64,000 nt of DNA. It comes from JAUWVG01 sp964633715. GTDB lineage: Bacteria > Acidobacteriota > Aminicenantia > Aminicenantales > Aminicenantaceae. A program made the translations under genes and the position numbers. Positions 8,101-16,715 of the stretch are shown here, piece after piece. Positions within the stretch are counted from its first letter, which is position 1; each line of letters starts with the position of its first letter. Where the stretch lies: contig CAZWHQ010000024.1 in the NCBI GenBank assembly GCA_964633715.1, positions 1-64,000 of the forward strand, written 5' to 3'. Under the pieces are notes generated by a model. That model searched no databases. It was not told the DNA's origin and saw only the letters and a program-made list of their open reading frames with translations.

Positions 8101-9442
8101 CGATATCCTTGTCGGGAAAGTGGCTCCGAAAGGAGAGACTCAGCTGTCTCCTGAGGAAAAGCTTCTCAAGGCCATATTTGGAGAGAAGGCCCTGGATGTC
8201 AAGGATGCGTCTCTCTATTGTTCCCCTGGAGTAGAAGGAACGGTCATTGATGTGAGAATCTTTTCTCGCAGAGGAATTGAAAAAGGGCCGAGAGCCAAAA
8301 AAATCGAGAAAGATGAAATCAACAAGATGAAACGAAATTTGGATGATGAAATCACCATTCTCGATAAAGAAAAATGGCGCCGCATGAAAAACTTACTTTC
8401 CGGAGAGACCGTCAAAAAAGAAATTAAAATCACAGATGGGGTTCTTAAAAAAGGCACACGCCTGACAGAAAAAATCCTACAGAAAATTGAACCAAAAGAT
8501 CTGAAAAACCTCAAATTGAATGCAGATGCCAAGCGGGATGAAAAAATTGAGGATATTGAAAGGAAAGTCAAACGACAGATCGAAGCCCTAAAAGCGATGC
8601 ATAAAGAGAAAACGGATACGCTGAAAAAAGGAGATGAACTGTCACCTGGAGTGATTCAAGTCATAAAAGTTTACATTGCGATGAGGAGAAAACTTTCTGT
8701 GGGAGACAAGGTCTCCGGCCGCCATGGAAACAAAGGGATCGTCGCCAGAATCGTTCCTGAAGAAGATATGCCCCGCTTGCCGGATGGCACGCCGGTAGAA
8801 GTCGTTCTTAATCCACTTGGTGTCCCTTCAAGGATGAATGTCGGCCAGATCTTAGAAACCCATTTGGGATGGGCCGCAAAGAAGCTGGGGATGTGGGTCG
8901 CCACTCCGGTATTTGATGGGATTTCAGAAAATGAGATAAAAGGCCTTCTCAGCGAAGCCGATCTTCCCCCTTCCGGGAAAATCCAACTTTATGATGGGAT
9001 TACCGGAGAACCACTGGATCATAAAGTAACCGTTGGATACATCTATATTATGAAACTCTACCATCTGGTCGATGACAAAATACACGCAAGGTCAACAGGG
9101 CCCTATTCCTTGATTACTCAGCAGCCACTCGGTGGAAAAGCCCAATTCGGAGGTCAACGTTTTGGTGAAATGGAAGTCTGGGCATTGGAAGCTTACGGAG
9201 CAGCCTATACTCTCCAAGAGCTGCTGACTGCTAAGTCAGATGACGTCGAAGGCCGTGCTCAAATCTACAAGGCTATTGTTAAGGGAGATTTGGATTTTTC
9301 TCCAGGCCTGCCTGAATCTGTGAATGTTCTTATACGAGAGCTCCAGAGTTTATGTTTGAATGTCGAACTAGAAAAAGCGCATAAAGAAGACATGCTGCCA
9401 TGGGGAATTGACGTCCCTCAAATTTTAGAAGGAGACAAATGA
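5162..9442 (+). CDS. rpoB: DNA-directed RNA polymerase beta subunit, with cysteine-rich insertion
   Basis: The beta subunit forms half of the polymerase active-site cleft. The protein is 1,426 aa. The rifampicin-site region (SQLSQFMDQ, THKRRLSALGPGGL) keeps the Asp, His and Ser positions of sensitive enzymes. ERAGFEVRD and IETPEGPNIGL follow. The C-terminal part has GDKVSGRHGNKG and GGKAQFGGQRFGEMEVWALEAYGA. The odd feature is an insertion of about 60 residues after LDFISYTIGN, before the conserved ECxxxGxTxSxPLR segment. It carries eight Cys at 84, 86, 99, 102, 118, 121, 132 and 135, as if two zinc ribbons. rpoC overlaps the end by 4 nt. Confidence 0.98.
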   Translation: MLNESENIYRKRVDFSKIEGTFPMPDMLAIQKESYVDFLQMEYLPDERKEVGLQAAFKDIFPVSDFKETTQLDFISYTIGNWECKCGRLKGVENSRNRCTGCGTLLPPDVELTENEICPYCSAAKKIEVPICEQCGDNVKLKMKYSPTECLQKGYTFSTPLRIKVRLISWEKNPTTKTKRLKHIKEQEVYFGDIPLMTYKGTFIFNGIERVVVSQLQRSPGVFFRPGVGKGFYIGKIIPYRGAWVEFEYDSKGILFVRLDRKKKFLASVFLRALGFSSDEEIIRLFYKTYTISPKNGHHYWEISEDLVGKVVAENVLDSSKKILVPAKKKLNKEHLKVLKEKKIKKIRLADKELENAHSVLNVEEIIKYNDPITDKELDELSKNGKPFEVYFPLSDRIGEIIFNTLKKDATTDSNQALGEIYKKLRPGEPHTLESTHNLFKNLFFNPQKYNFSRIGRLKMNIKLGLETSLDEKTLTPNDFVEVMKYLLYLRASQGTVDDIDHLGNRRVRSVGELVENAFRIGLTRMERTIKEKMTIAQDLASAMPQDLINSKPVIAALKEFFGSSQLSQFMDQINTLAETTHKRRLSALGPGGLSRERAGFEVRDIQSSHYGRICPIETPEGPNIGLISSLSSFARVNEFGFVETPYRKVRNGRVIDYVKILHPGDSEFKVGDVIEKDNFEKEVTKVKKQNKKHLPVEEPYCFYLTAWEEEKHNIAQANAPVNKKGYFQRDLISARQMGDFKLLPKDQIDYIDVSPKQLVSLSTSLIPFLEHDDANRALMGSNMQRQAVPLLKPEAPLVGTGIEHFVAKGSGDVLICERSGVVEFVDAERILVRVDERKNTKEYDLGADLYLLTKFLRTNQNTSLSHRPIVRKGDRVEKGQILADSSCTDMGELSLGRNVLCAFMPWRGYNFEDAIIVSEKLIKDDIFTSLHIIEESIEARDTKLGPEEITIDIPNVPENVLRNLDESGIVRIGAQVKSGDILVGKVAPKGETQLSPEEKLLKAIFGEKALDVKDASLYCSPGVEGTVIDVRIFSRRGIEKGPRAKKIEKDEINKMKRNLDDEITILDKEKWRRMKNLLSGETVKKEIKITDGVLKKGTRLTEKILQKIEPKDLKNLKLNADAKRDEKIEDIERKVKRQIEALKAMHKEKTDTLKKGDELSPGVIQVIKVYIAMRRKLSVGDKVSGRHGNKGIVARIVPEEDMPRLPDGTPVEVVLNPLGVPSRMNVGQILETHLGWAAKKLGMWVATPVFDGISENEIKGLLSEADLPPSGKIQLYDGITGEPLDHKVTVGYIYIMKLYHLVDDKIHARSTGPYSLITQQPLGGKAQFGGQRFGEMEVWALEAYGAAYTLQELLTAKSDDVEGRAQIYKAIVKGDLDFSPGLPESVNVLIRELQSLCLNVELEKAHKEDMLPWGIDVPQILEGDK

Positions 9443-12400
9443 TGGATATCAGGCAATCAATGGGAGGCCGACCAAAACTTGATTTTGACCAGGTTCGTAT
9501 CAGTATCGCTTCACCAGAAAAAATTCGAAGCTGGTCCTGGGGCGAAGTCACAAAGCCTGAAACCATAAATTATAGGACCTTTAAACCCGAAAAGGACGGC
9601 CTTTTTTGCGCTAAAATATTCGGCCCCATCAATGATTTTGAATGCCTTTGTGGAAAGTATAAGCGGATGAAGTACAGAGGTATCATCTGTGAGCGCTGTG
9701 GTGTAGAAGTGACACGCTCGAAAGTCCGTCGAGAGCGTATGGGTCATATCGAATTGGCATCGCCTGTAGCACATATCTGGTTTTTTAAGGGAACCCCAAG
9801 CCGCATAGGGCTAGTATTGGACCTGTCTATAAAAGACTTGGAGAAGGTGCTTTATTTTGAGTCTTACATTGTCATCAATCCGGAAGACACGGACCTCAAA
9901 GAAAGACAACTTTTAACCGAGGATGAATACAAGGAAGCTCAAGAGACATTCGGAGATAAATTCGAGGCAATGATTGGTGCTGAAGCCATAAAGAAACTTC
10001 TCCTGAAGATAGATATAAACTCGGAAGCGGAGCGTCTTCGTGAACTTATGAAAACAGAGACATCCCAGCAGCGAAAACTTCGCCATGCCAAAAGGCTGAG
10101 AGTCTTCAAAGCTCTCAAAGAATCAGGAAACCGCCCGGGATGGATGATTCTAGATGTCATTCCCGTTATCCCTCCAGACTTGAGGCCTTTGGTCCGATTA
10201 GATGGAGGGCGTTTCGCCACTTCGGATCTGAATGATTTGTACAGGCGGGTGATAAATCGGAATAACCGACTGGAGAAACTTATTGAACTGAAAGCTCCTG
10301 AACTCATCATACGTAATGAGAAGAGAATGCTTCAAGAGGCGGTTGATGCCCTTTTTGACAATGGGAAACGGGGGCGTGTCCATCTGGGAGCCAATAGAAG
10401 GCCTTTGAAATCTTTGAGTGAGGCACTCAGAGGAAAACAGGGGCGGTTCCGCCAGAATCTCCTTGGAAAGAGGGTGGACTATTCCGGCCGGTCCGTGATT
10501 GTTGTTGGGCCTGAGCTTAAACTGAATCAATGCGGTCTGCCCAAAAAAATGGCACTGGAACTGTTTAAGCCTTTTATATTTCATGAACTGGAAAAGGAAG
10601 GACTGGTTCCCAGTGTGAAGGTTGCCAGAGAATGGCACGAACAGGAAAGACCAGAAGTTTGGGATTTCTTAGAAGAAGTCGTCAAAGAACATCCTGTTCT
10701 TCTTAACCGTGCTCCCACATTGCACCGTCTGGGCATCCAGGCTTTTGAACCCATTCTTATCGAGGGCAAAGCCATCCAGATTCATCCTCTTGTCTGTGCG
10801 GCCTTTAATGCTGATTTCGACGGAGATCAGATGGCTGTGCATGTTCCCCTCTCAGTTGAAGCTCAGATTGAATCGAAAACTTTGATGTTGGCCACTCAGA
10901 ACATACTTTCGCCCGCCAATGGGAGGCCCCTAGCCATTCCAAGTCAAGACATGGTTTTAGGATGTTACTACATCATGCTGGAAAAAGCAGGATTAAAAGG
11001 AGAAGGCCGGATCTTTTCAACATTCGATGAAGTTCTCCTGGCCTATGAGAATAAGGACATTGATCTTCAAGCGAGAGTGAAAGTGAGATTCAGCGGATCT
11101 TTCATGAATTTGTCGACATATTATGATAATCAGGCCGTTTTGACCTGCCCTGTTAAAGAGTTAGACAAGAAACTCATTGAAACAACTCCTGGGCGGATTA
11201 TTTTTAACAACATACTTCCATCTAAAGTTCCCTTTATCAACGGAAAGTTGAAAAAGAAAGGTTTAGAAAGGCTCGTTTACTATGTCTACTTGAAAGAGGG
11301 GCTTGAAACAACTATCGATGTCCTGGATATGATGAAGCAGATTGGATTCAATTATGCGACCAAAGCTGGATTTTCTCTTGGAATAGATGATTTTATTATT
11401 CCAGAAGAAAAGGCCGCTCTTGTGGACAAGGCACAGAAAGATGTTCAAAAAATTGAAAATCTTTACAAAGGTCAAACACTTTCTGCAGGAGAAAGGTTCA
11501 ACCAAATCATCACTATCTGGGGTAACCTTACTGAAAATGTCGCCGCTGCCATGTTTGAGGGAATGCGAAAAGTCAGTTTTGAGAGAACACAATTGAATCC
11601 GCTTTATGTGATGGCTGATTCCGGTTCTCGCGGAAATAAGCAGCAAATTCGACAGCTCGCAGGAATGAGGGGTTTGATGAGCAAACCTTCAGGGGAAATC
11701 ATTGAAATGCCTATCATATCCAACTTGCGCGAAGGCCTCAATGTGGTGCAGTATTTTATCTCTACTCATGGTGCCCGAAAAGGTTTAGCTGATACGGCAT
11801 TAAAGACTGCTGGTTCCGGATATTTGACACGTAAACTGGTCGATGTCTCCCAGGAAGTCATTGTTGATGAAGAGGATTGTGGAACTCTCAAGGGAGTTAA
11901 TGTCTCGGCCATTGTGGAAAACGGAGAGCTTATAGAACCCTTTGTCGACAGAATAATTGGGCGAACAGCGTTGGAAAGGGTAGTTCATCCTGATACAAAC
12001 GAGGTTGTTGTTGATATGAACGAGGAGATTACCGAGTCGATGGCTCAGACACTGGAAAATCTGGGAATCGAAAGGATAAAAATCCGATCTTTACTGACAT
12101 GTGAATCGAAGAGAGGCATTTGTTTGATGTGCTACGGCAGAGATATGTCTACCGGAAATCCAGTACAACTTGGTCAGGCCGTTGGTGTTATTGCAGCGCA
12201 GTCCATTGGAGAACCGGGGACACAGTTGACCATGAGAACCTTCCATATTGGAGGGATAGCCATGGGTGGGGCAGAAAAGTCCAAGTTGGAAGCCAAGAAT
12301 GATGGCGTTATTAGGTTCAATAATCTGGTTTCGGTCAGCAATAAGGAAGGAACCTTGATTGTCGTCAACAGAAATGCCAACATCGCAATTGTCGATCATA

Positions 12401-13566
12401 GAAGTCGGGAAGTCGAGCACTATCAAGTTCCCTACGGAGCAAAACTCCTGGTGCAGGATGGCTCTGAAATAAAAGCAAGAAGCACTTTTGCCGAATGGGA
12501 TCCTTTTAATACATTCATTTTAACGGAAGAATCCGGTGTTGTGAGTTTTCATGATGTTGTATTGGGCATCACCATGGAGGAGACTTTGGATGAGGGGACG
12601 GGCAAGATTGCTCCTGTTATCATCGATCCAAAAGATGAAAAGATGCAGCCTCATATGGTGATCAAAGATAAAAACAATAATGTTCTTAAGAAATACTATC
12701 TTCCCTCAGGGGCAAATCTGGAGGTTAAAGATAAAGATAAAGTCTTTGCGGGTGACGTTTTAGCCAAGATCCCTCGAGAAGCTGCACGTACAAAAGACAT
12801 TACGGGAGGTTTGCCGCGGGCCGAAGAACTCTTTGAAGCCAGGAAGCCCAAGGTCCCGGCGGTTATCTCTGAAATAGATGGAGTGGTCAAGTACGGAGGA
12901 TTGGTCCGAGGCCACAGAAAACTGACCGTTCATAACGAGCGTGGAGGAGAGAAAGAGTATTTTATTCCCAAAGGAGCTCATTTAAGTGTAGGGGAGACAG
13001 AGAGAGTCAAAGCCGGAACGCCCCTGATGGACGGCTCCGTAAATCCTCATGATATTCTCCGAGTTCTAGGTGAAAAAGAACTTGCTGAGTATCTCCTGAG
13101 GGAAGTCCAGGAAGTCTACAGGCTCCAGGGTGTGGCGATCAATGATAAACATGTGGAAATCATCATTCGTCAGATGCTCCGCTGGGTAAAAGTCGAAGAA
13201 GTCGGTGATACGGACTTTTTGGTCGATGAACAGCTTGACAAGTTTGTCTTTCAGGCAGAAAACGAGAAAATTATTAAAGGAGGAGGAAAGCCTGCCAAGG
13301 CCCGTCCTCTCCTTCTTGGGATTACAAAAAGTGCTTTAAGTACGGAAAGCTTTATTGCTGCGGCCTCCTTCCAGGAGACAACACGGGTCCTGACTGAGGC
13401 CAGCCTCTACGGTAAAGTGGATTATTTAAGAAGACTCAAGGAAAACATAATAATGGGAAGGTTAATACCTGCAGGAACGGGCTACAAATTCTATCGTGAT
13501 GTGGATTTAAAAGAAGATGTGATTGAAGAAACAAGCGAAGAATTAGACCTTCAAATTAGCAGTTAG
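9439..13566 (+). CDS. rpoC: DNA-directed RNA polymerase beta-prime subunit
   Basis: The 1,375-aa catalytic subunit. The N-terminal zinc ribbon has C69, C71, C84 and C87. The Mg-binding motif NADFDGD lies at residues 457-463. Bridge and trigger-loop regions follow (SIGEPGTQLTMRTFH). The second zinc site uses DCGTL and CESKRGICLMC. Starts at ATG 9439 and ATG 9442 are both possible; GGAG at 9431 favours 9442 slightly (7-nt spacing). The ATGA overlap with rpoB implies translational coupling. No recognisable terminator follows; the str promoter begins 26 nt after its stop. Confidence 0.98.
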   Translation: MMDIRQSMGGRPKLDFDQVRISIASPEKIRSWSWGEVTKPETINYRTFKPEKDGLFCAKIFGPINDFECLCGKYKRMKYRGIICERCGVEVTRSKVRRERMGHIELASPVAHIWFFKGTPSRIGLVLDLSIKDLEKVLYFESYIVINPEDTDLKERQLLTEDEYKEAQETFGDKFEAMIGAEAIKKLLLKIDINSEAERLRELMKTETSQQRKLRHAKRLRVFKALKESGNRPGWMILDVIPVIPPDLRPLVRLDGGRFATSDLNDLYRRVINRNNRLEKLIELKAPELIIRNEKRMLQEAVDALFDNGKRGRVHLGANRRPLKSLSEALRGKQGRFRQNLLGKRVDYSGRSVIVVGPELKLNQCGLPKKMALELFKPFIFHELEKEGLVPSVKVAREWHEQERPEVWDFLEEVVKEHPVLLNRAPTLHRLGIQAFEPILIEGKAIQIHPLVCAAFNADFDGDQMAVHVPLSVEAQIESKTLMLATQNILSPANGRPLAIPSQDMVLGCYYIMLEKAGLKGEGRIFSTFDEVLLAYENKDIDLQARVKVRFSGSFMNLSTYYDNQAVLTCPVKELDKKLIETTPGRIIFNNILPSKVPFINGKLKKKGLERLVYYVYLKEGLETTIDVLDMMKQIGFNYATKAGFSLGIDDFIIPEEKAALVDKAQKDVQKIENLYKGQTLSAGERFNQIITIWGNLTENVAAAMFEGMRKVSFERTQLNPLYVMADSGSRGNKQQIRQLAGMRGLMSKPSGEIIEMPIISNLREGLNVVQYFISTHGARKGLADTALKTAGSGYLTRKLVDVSQEVIVDEEDCGTLKGVNVSAIVENGELIEPFVDRIIGRTALERVVHPDTNEVVVDMNEEITESMAQTLENLGIERIKIRSLLTCESKRGICLMCYGRDMSTGNPVQLGQAVGVIAAQSIGEPGTQLTMRTFHIGGIAMGGAEKSKLEAKNDGVIRFNNLVSVSNKEGTLIVVNRNANIAIVDHRSREVEHYQVPYGAKLLVQDGSEIKARSTFAEWDPFNTFILTEESGVVSFHDVVLGITMEETLDEGTGKIAPVIIDPKDEKMQPHMVIKDKNNNVLKKYYLPSGANLEVKDKDKVFAGDVLAKIPREAARTKDITGGLPRAEELFEARKPKVPAVISEIDGVVKYGGLVRGHRKLTVHNERGGEKEYFIPKGAHLSVGETERVKAGTPLMDGSVNPHDILRVLGEKELAEYLLREVQEVYRLQGVAINDKHVEIIIRQMLRWVKVEEVGDTDFLVDEQLDKFVFQAENEKIIKGGGKPAKARPLLLGITKSALSTESFIAAASFQETTRVLTEASLYGKVDYLRRLKENIIMGRLIPAGTGYKFYRDVDLKEDVIEETSEELDLQISS

Positions 13567-13592
13567 ATTTAGCTCTAACTATATTGAAATCC

Positions 13593-13621
13593 TTGACATA
13601 GAAAGTGAGTTTTGCTATTAT
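13593..13621 (+). promoter_or_regulatory. Sigma70-type promoter of the str operon
   Basis: TTGACA (13593-13598, perfect consensus) is followed by a 17-nt spacer and TATTAT (13616-13621, one mismatch). TGC immediately precedes the -10, an extended -10 element. A start near 13628 would give a leader of about 60 nt before rpsL. It is the clearest promoter inside the long ribosomal block. Confidence 0.8.
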
Positions 13622-13623
13622 CC

Positions 13624-13653
13624 GGACATTCGTCCATTGGATTTTAGCAAAAT
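13624..13653 (+). promoter_or_regulatory. Possible leader hairpins before rpsL
   Basis: Two short inverted repeats follow the promoter: GGAC-ATTC-GTCC at 13624-13635 and ATTTT-AGC-AAAAT at 13641-13653. Both would be at the very 5' end of the str mRNA. They could stabilise the message or regulate it. The stems are short (4 and 5 bp), so chance is possible. Confidence 0.3.
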
Positions 13654-13688
13654 GGGATGAATGAAATTTTAAAGTAAGGAGACGAGTG

Positions 13689-14069
13689 TTGCCAACTGTT
13701 AATCAGCTAGTTCGAAAAGGGAGAGTGGAGAGGAAGGATAAGAGCAAATCTCCTGCTCTAGAAAAATGCCCGCAGAAGCGCGGTGTGTGTACTCGAGTCT
13801 TTACGACAACGCCAAAAAAACCTAATTCAGCCATGCGAAAAGTGGCCAGAATTCGGTTAACAAACAATATCGAAGTGACTGGCTATATTCCTGGGATTGG
13901 CCATAATCTTCAAGAACATTCGATTGTTCTCATCCGAGGTGGAAGGGTTAAAGATTTGCCTGGAGTTCGCTACCATGTCATTCGAGGAACCCTGGATTGT
14001 GAAGGCACTCAGGAGAGGAACAAAGGACGATCCAAGTACGGGACCAAAAAGCCCAAGGAGAAAAGGTAG
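13689..14069 (+). CDS. rpsL: 30S ribosomal protein S12
   Basis: S12 acts in decoding. From TTG 13689 the protein is 126 aa and starts MPTVNQLVRKGR, matching the family; AAGGAG lies 7 nt upstream. GTG 13686 would add one residue and has only 4-nt spacing, so I prefer TTG. The motif TTTPKKPNSAMRKVA carries the streptomycin-site lysines, and KDLPGVRYHVIRG contains the Asp that RimO methylthiolates in other bacteria. First gene after the str promoter. Confidence 0.97.
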   Translation: MPTVNQLVRKGRVERKDKSKSPALEKCPQKRGVCTRVFTTTPKKPNSAMRKVARIRLTNNIEVTGYIPGIGHNLQEHSIVLIRGGRVKDLPGVRYHVIRGTLDCEGTQERNKGRSKYGTKKPKEKR

Positions 14070-14087
14070 AAACAGCAGGAGTTAGAA

Positions 14088-14558
14088 ATGCCCAGAAGAG
14101 GAATTATAAAAAAGAGAAAGCTGAAACCGGACCATCTCTATAACAGCACGCTTATTTCAAGATTTGTACGAGCAATCATGGGAGATGGCAAAAAAACCAC
14201 CGCTGAAAAAATTGTGTACGGTTCTATGGAGAGGGTCAAGGAGATGTCGAAAGGAGATCCTCTAAAGATGTTTGAAAAAGCCATAGAGAATGTCCGCCCA
14301 TATTTAGAGACCAAATCCAGAAGAGTCGGCGGGGCGACATACCAGGTGCCAATTGAGGTTTCTGCGAACCGTTCCAATTCCCTGGCCGTGCGATGGATTA
14401 TCAAGTATTCCAGAGATAGAGCCGGTAAAAGCATGATTGAAAAGCTCTCTGCCGAAATTATGGATGCTGTGAACAATCGTGGTGGTGCAGTCAAGAAAAG
14501 AGAGGATACCCATAAAATGGCAGACGCCAACAGAGCGTTTGCCCACTACCGGTGGTAA
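14088..14558 (+). CDS. rpsG: 30S ribosomal protein S7
   Basis: S7 organises the 3' major domain of 16S rRNA and is the str operon repressor in E. coli. The protein is 156 aa and begins MPRRGIIKKRKLKPD. Conserved segments include VGGATYQVPIEV and ANRAFAHYRW at the C-terminus. It lies 18 nt after rpsL and 59 nt before fusA. Confidence 0.97.
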   Translation: MPRRGIIKKRKLKPDHLYNSTLISRFVRAIMGDGKKTTAEKIVYGSMERVKEMSKGDPLKMFEKAIENVRPYLETKSRRVGGATYQVPIEVSANRSNSLAVRWIIKYSRDRAGKSMIEKLSAEIMDAVNNRGGAVKKREDTHKMADANRAFAHYRW

Positions 14559-14617
14559 AACCCTGAGTGGTGGTCTAACGATAAAAGGTTTATCCAAAGA
14601 CAAAATGGAGAGAAGAG

Positions 14618-16708
14618 TTGTCACGAAGAAGCACGATCGAACGAGTCAGAAACATCGGCATTATGGCTCATATCGATGCGGGGAAGACGACCACAACGGA
14701 ACGTATTCTGTTCTATACAGGTATCACCTACAAGATGGGAGAAGTGGATGAAGGCACGGCAGTTATGGACTGGATGGAGCAGGAACAGGAACGCGGAATT
14801 ACGATAACCTCTGCAGCGACAACCTGCTACTGGAACGACCACCAAATTAACATAATCGACACTCCCGGTCATGTTGATTTTACGGTAGAAGTCGAGCGCT
14901 CATTAAGAGTCCTCGATGGCGCCGTCATTATTCTCTGCGGAGTAGGAGGTGTCGAAGCTCAGACAGAAACTGTCTGGAGACAGGCTGACAGGTACAATGT
15001 TCCCCGGATTGTCTATGTCAATAAGATGGACCGTTTAGGTGTCGATCCGGACAAAGCCGTCTCTGCTATGAAGGAGCGGTTGGCAGCCAATCCTTTGGTC
15101 ATTCAGATGCCGCTCGGGAGAGAAGATACGTTTAAAGGCGTAATTGACCTTATAGAGATGAAAGAAATCGTTTGGAGCAACGAAGCATTAGGAACGAAGT
15201 ACACGGTTAGAGATATTTCTGAAGAATATATAGAGGAAGCAAAAAAAAAGAGACACGAGATGTTGGAACAAGTGAGTGACACAGATGACGATGTGATGCG
15301 TTTGTATCTGGATGAAGCCACGATACGTCCAGAGCATATACGCCGCGCCGTCAGGAATGGAACAATATCCCTCCAGTTTGTTCCTGTTTTATTTGGAGCC
15401 TCTGTCAGGAACAAAGGTGTTCATCCCCTTCTTGATGCCGTGTTGAACTACCTCCCTTCTCCAATGGATGTTCCACCAGTTATTGGGCATCACCCCCGAA
15501 CACAAATGGAGGAATCAAGGGCGCCATCTGATTCTGAGCCTTTTTCTGCTTTGGTCTACAAAATCATGAGTGATCCCTATGTCGGTTCTTTATCTTTTTT
15601 TCGTGTATATTCTGGGAAAGCCAGAGTTGGCTCGATGGTCTACAACTCGTCCAAAGGCAAAGAGGAACGAGTGCCGAGACTTTTAGAAATGAATTCGAAC
15701 AAAAGAAAGGATATCAAGGAAGTTTATGCCGGAGATATTGCTGCATTTTGTGGAATGAAAACCCTCTCGACTGGCGACACATTATGCGTGCGGAATCGTC
15801 CTATAGTTTTGGAATCCATCACGTTTCCTAAACCTGTATTGTCCGCTCATATCGAACCAAAATCCCGCACAGAGCATGAAAAGCTGGCAAATGCATTATC
15901 CAAGCTAACAAAAGAGGATCCTACCTTCAAGGTGGTTCAGGATCCTATGACAGGGCAGATGCTTGTTCAAGGTATGGGAGAACTCCATCTTGAAATTCTT
16001 ATGGATCGCATGAAAAAAGAATTTGGTGTACAGGCTAACCTAGGCAAACCTCAAGTGACATACAAGGAGACGATCACAGCGGAAGCACAGGGAGAGAGCG
16101 AATATGTGCGGCAGACTGCAGGAAAAGGGGAATATGCCCGCTGTGTCCTTATGGTCGAACCTTTGGACTTAGATCAGGGATTTGAATTTGAAAATCGAAG
16201 CCAGACAGAACTTCCCAAAGAATTTATCTCTTATATTGAAACCGGCGTCCGTGAAGCCATGGAAGTGGGACTGCTGGCCGGATATCCCATGACAGATATC
16301 AAGGCCACTCTCTTGGATGGTTCTTTTAAGGAAGAAGACAGCACGCCTTTAGCTTTTAAAATAGCCAGTTCTATGGCGTTTAAAGATGCTGCACAAAAAG
16401 CCAATCCGATTTTATTGGAACCTGTTATGAATCTGGTGGTTGTAGCCCCAGATGAATATCTTGGTGATATCGCTGGAGATATCAATGCAAGGCGTGGAAA
16501 AATAATGCATATGGATATGAGGGGAGGATCTCGGGTTGTTAAGATTCTCGTGCCTCTTGCAGAAATGTTTGGATACGCTTCATCTCTAAGGACACTCACT
16601 CAGGGGAGAGGTGTTTTTTCAATGGAATTTTTTCAGTTTCAACCGACATCACTTCCAATAATGGAAGGGATTATTGCTCGAGTTGAAGGGAGAATCCCTG
16701 CACATTGA
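14618..16708 (+). CDS. fusA: Elongation factor G
   Basis: EF-G is the GTPase that drives ribosomal translocation. The 696-aa protein has G1 AHIDAGKTTTTER near residues 17-29, G2 RGITITSAATT, G3 DTPGHVDF, G4 NKMD, then domains II-V ending in a normal FQFQPTSLPIMEGIIARVEG tail. The start is TTG 14618, with GGAG 7 nt upstream; a nearby ATG at 14605 is in another frame. Standard position between rpsG and tuf. Confidence 0.97.
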   Translation: MSRRSTIERVRNIGIMAHIDAGKTTTTERILFYTGITYKMGEVDEGTAVMDWMEQEQERGITITSAATTCYWNDHQINIIDTPGHVDFTVEVERSLRVLDGAVIILCGVGGVEAQTETVWRQADRYNVPRIVYVNKMDRLGVDPDKAVSAMKERLAANPLVIQMPLGREDTFKGVIDLIEMKEIVWSNEALGTKYTVRDISEEYIEEAKKKRHEMLEQVSDTDDDVMRLYLDEATIRPEHIRRAVRNGTISLQFVPVLFGASVRNKGVHPLLDAVLNYLPSPMDVPPVIGHHPRTQMEESRAPSDSEPFSALVYKIMSDPYVGSLSFFRVYSGKARVGSMVYNSSKGKEERVPRLLEMNSNKRKDIKEVYAGDIAAFCGMKTLSTGDTLCVRNRPIVLESITFPKPVLSAHIEPKSRTEHEKLANALSKLTKEDPTFKVVQDPMTGQMLVQGMGELHLEILMDRMKKEFGVQANLGKPQVTYKETITAEAQGESEYVRQTAGKGEYARCVLMVEPLDLDQGFEFENRSQTELPKEFISYIETGVREAMEVGLLAGYPMTDIKATLLDGSFKEEDSTPLAFKIASSMAFKDAAQKANPILLEPVMNLVVVAPDEYLGDIAGDINARRGKIMHMDMRGGSRVVKILVPLAEMFGYASSLRTLTQGRGVFSMEFFQFQPTSLPIMEGIIARVEGRIPAH

Positions 16709-16715
16709 GGGAAGG

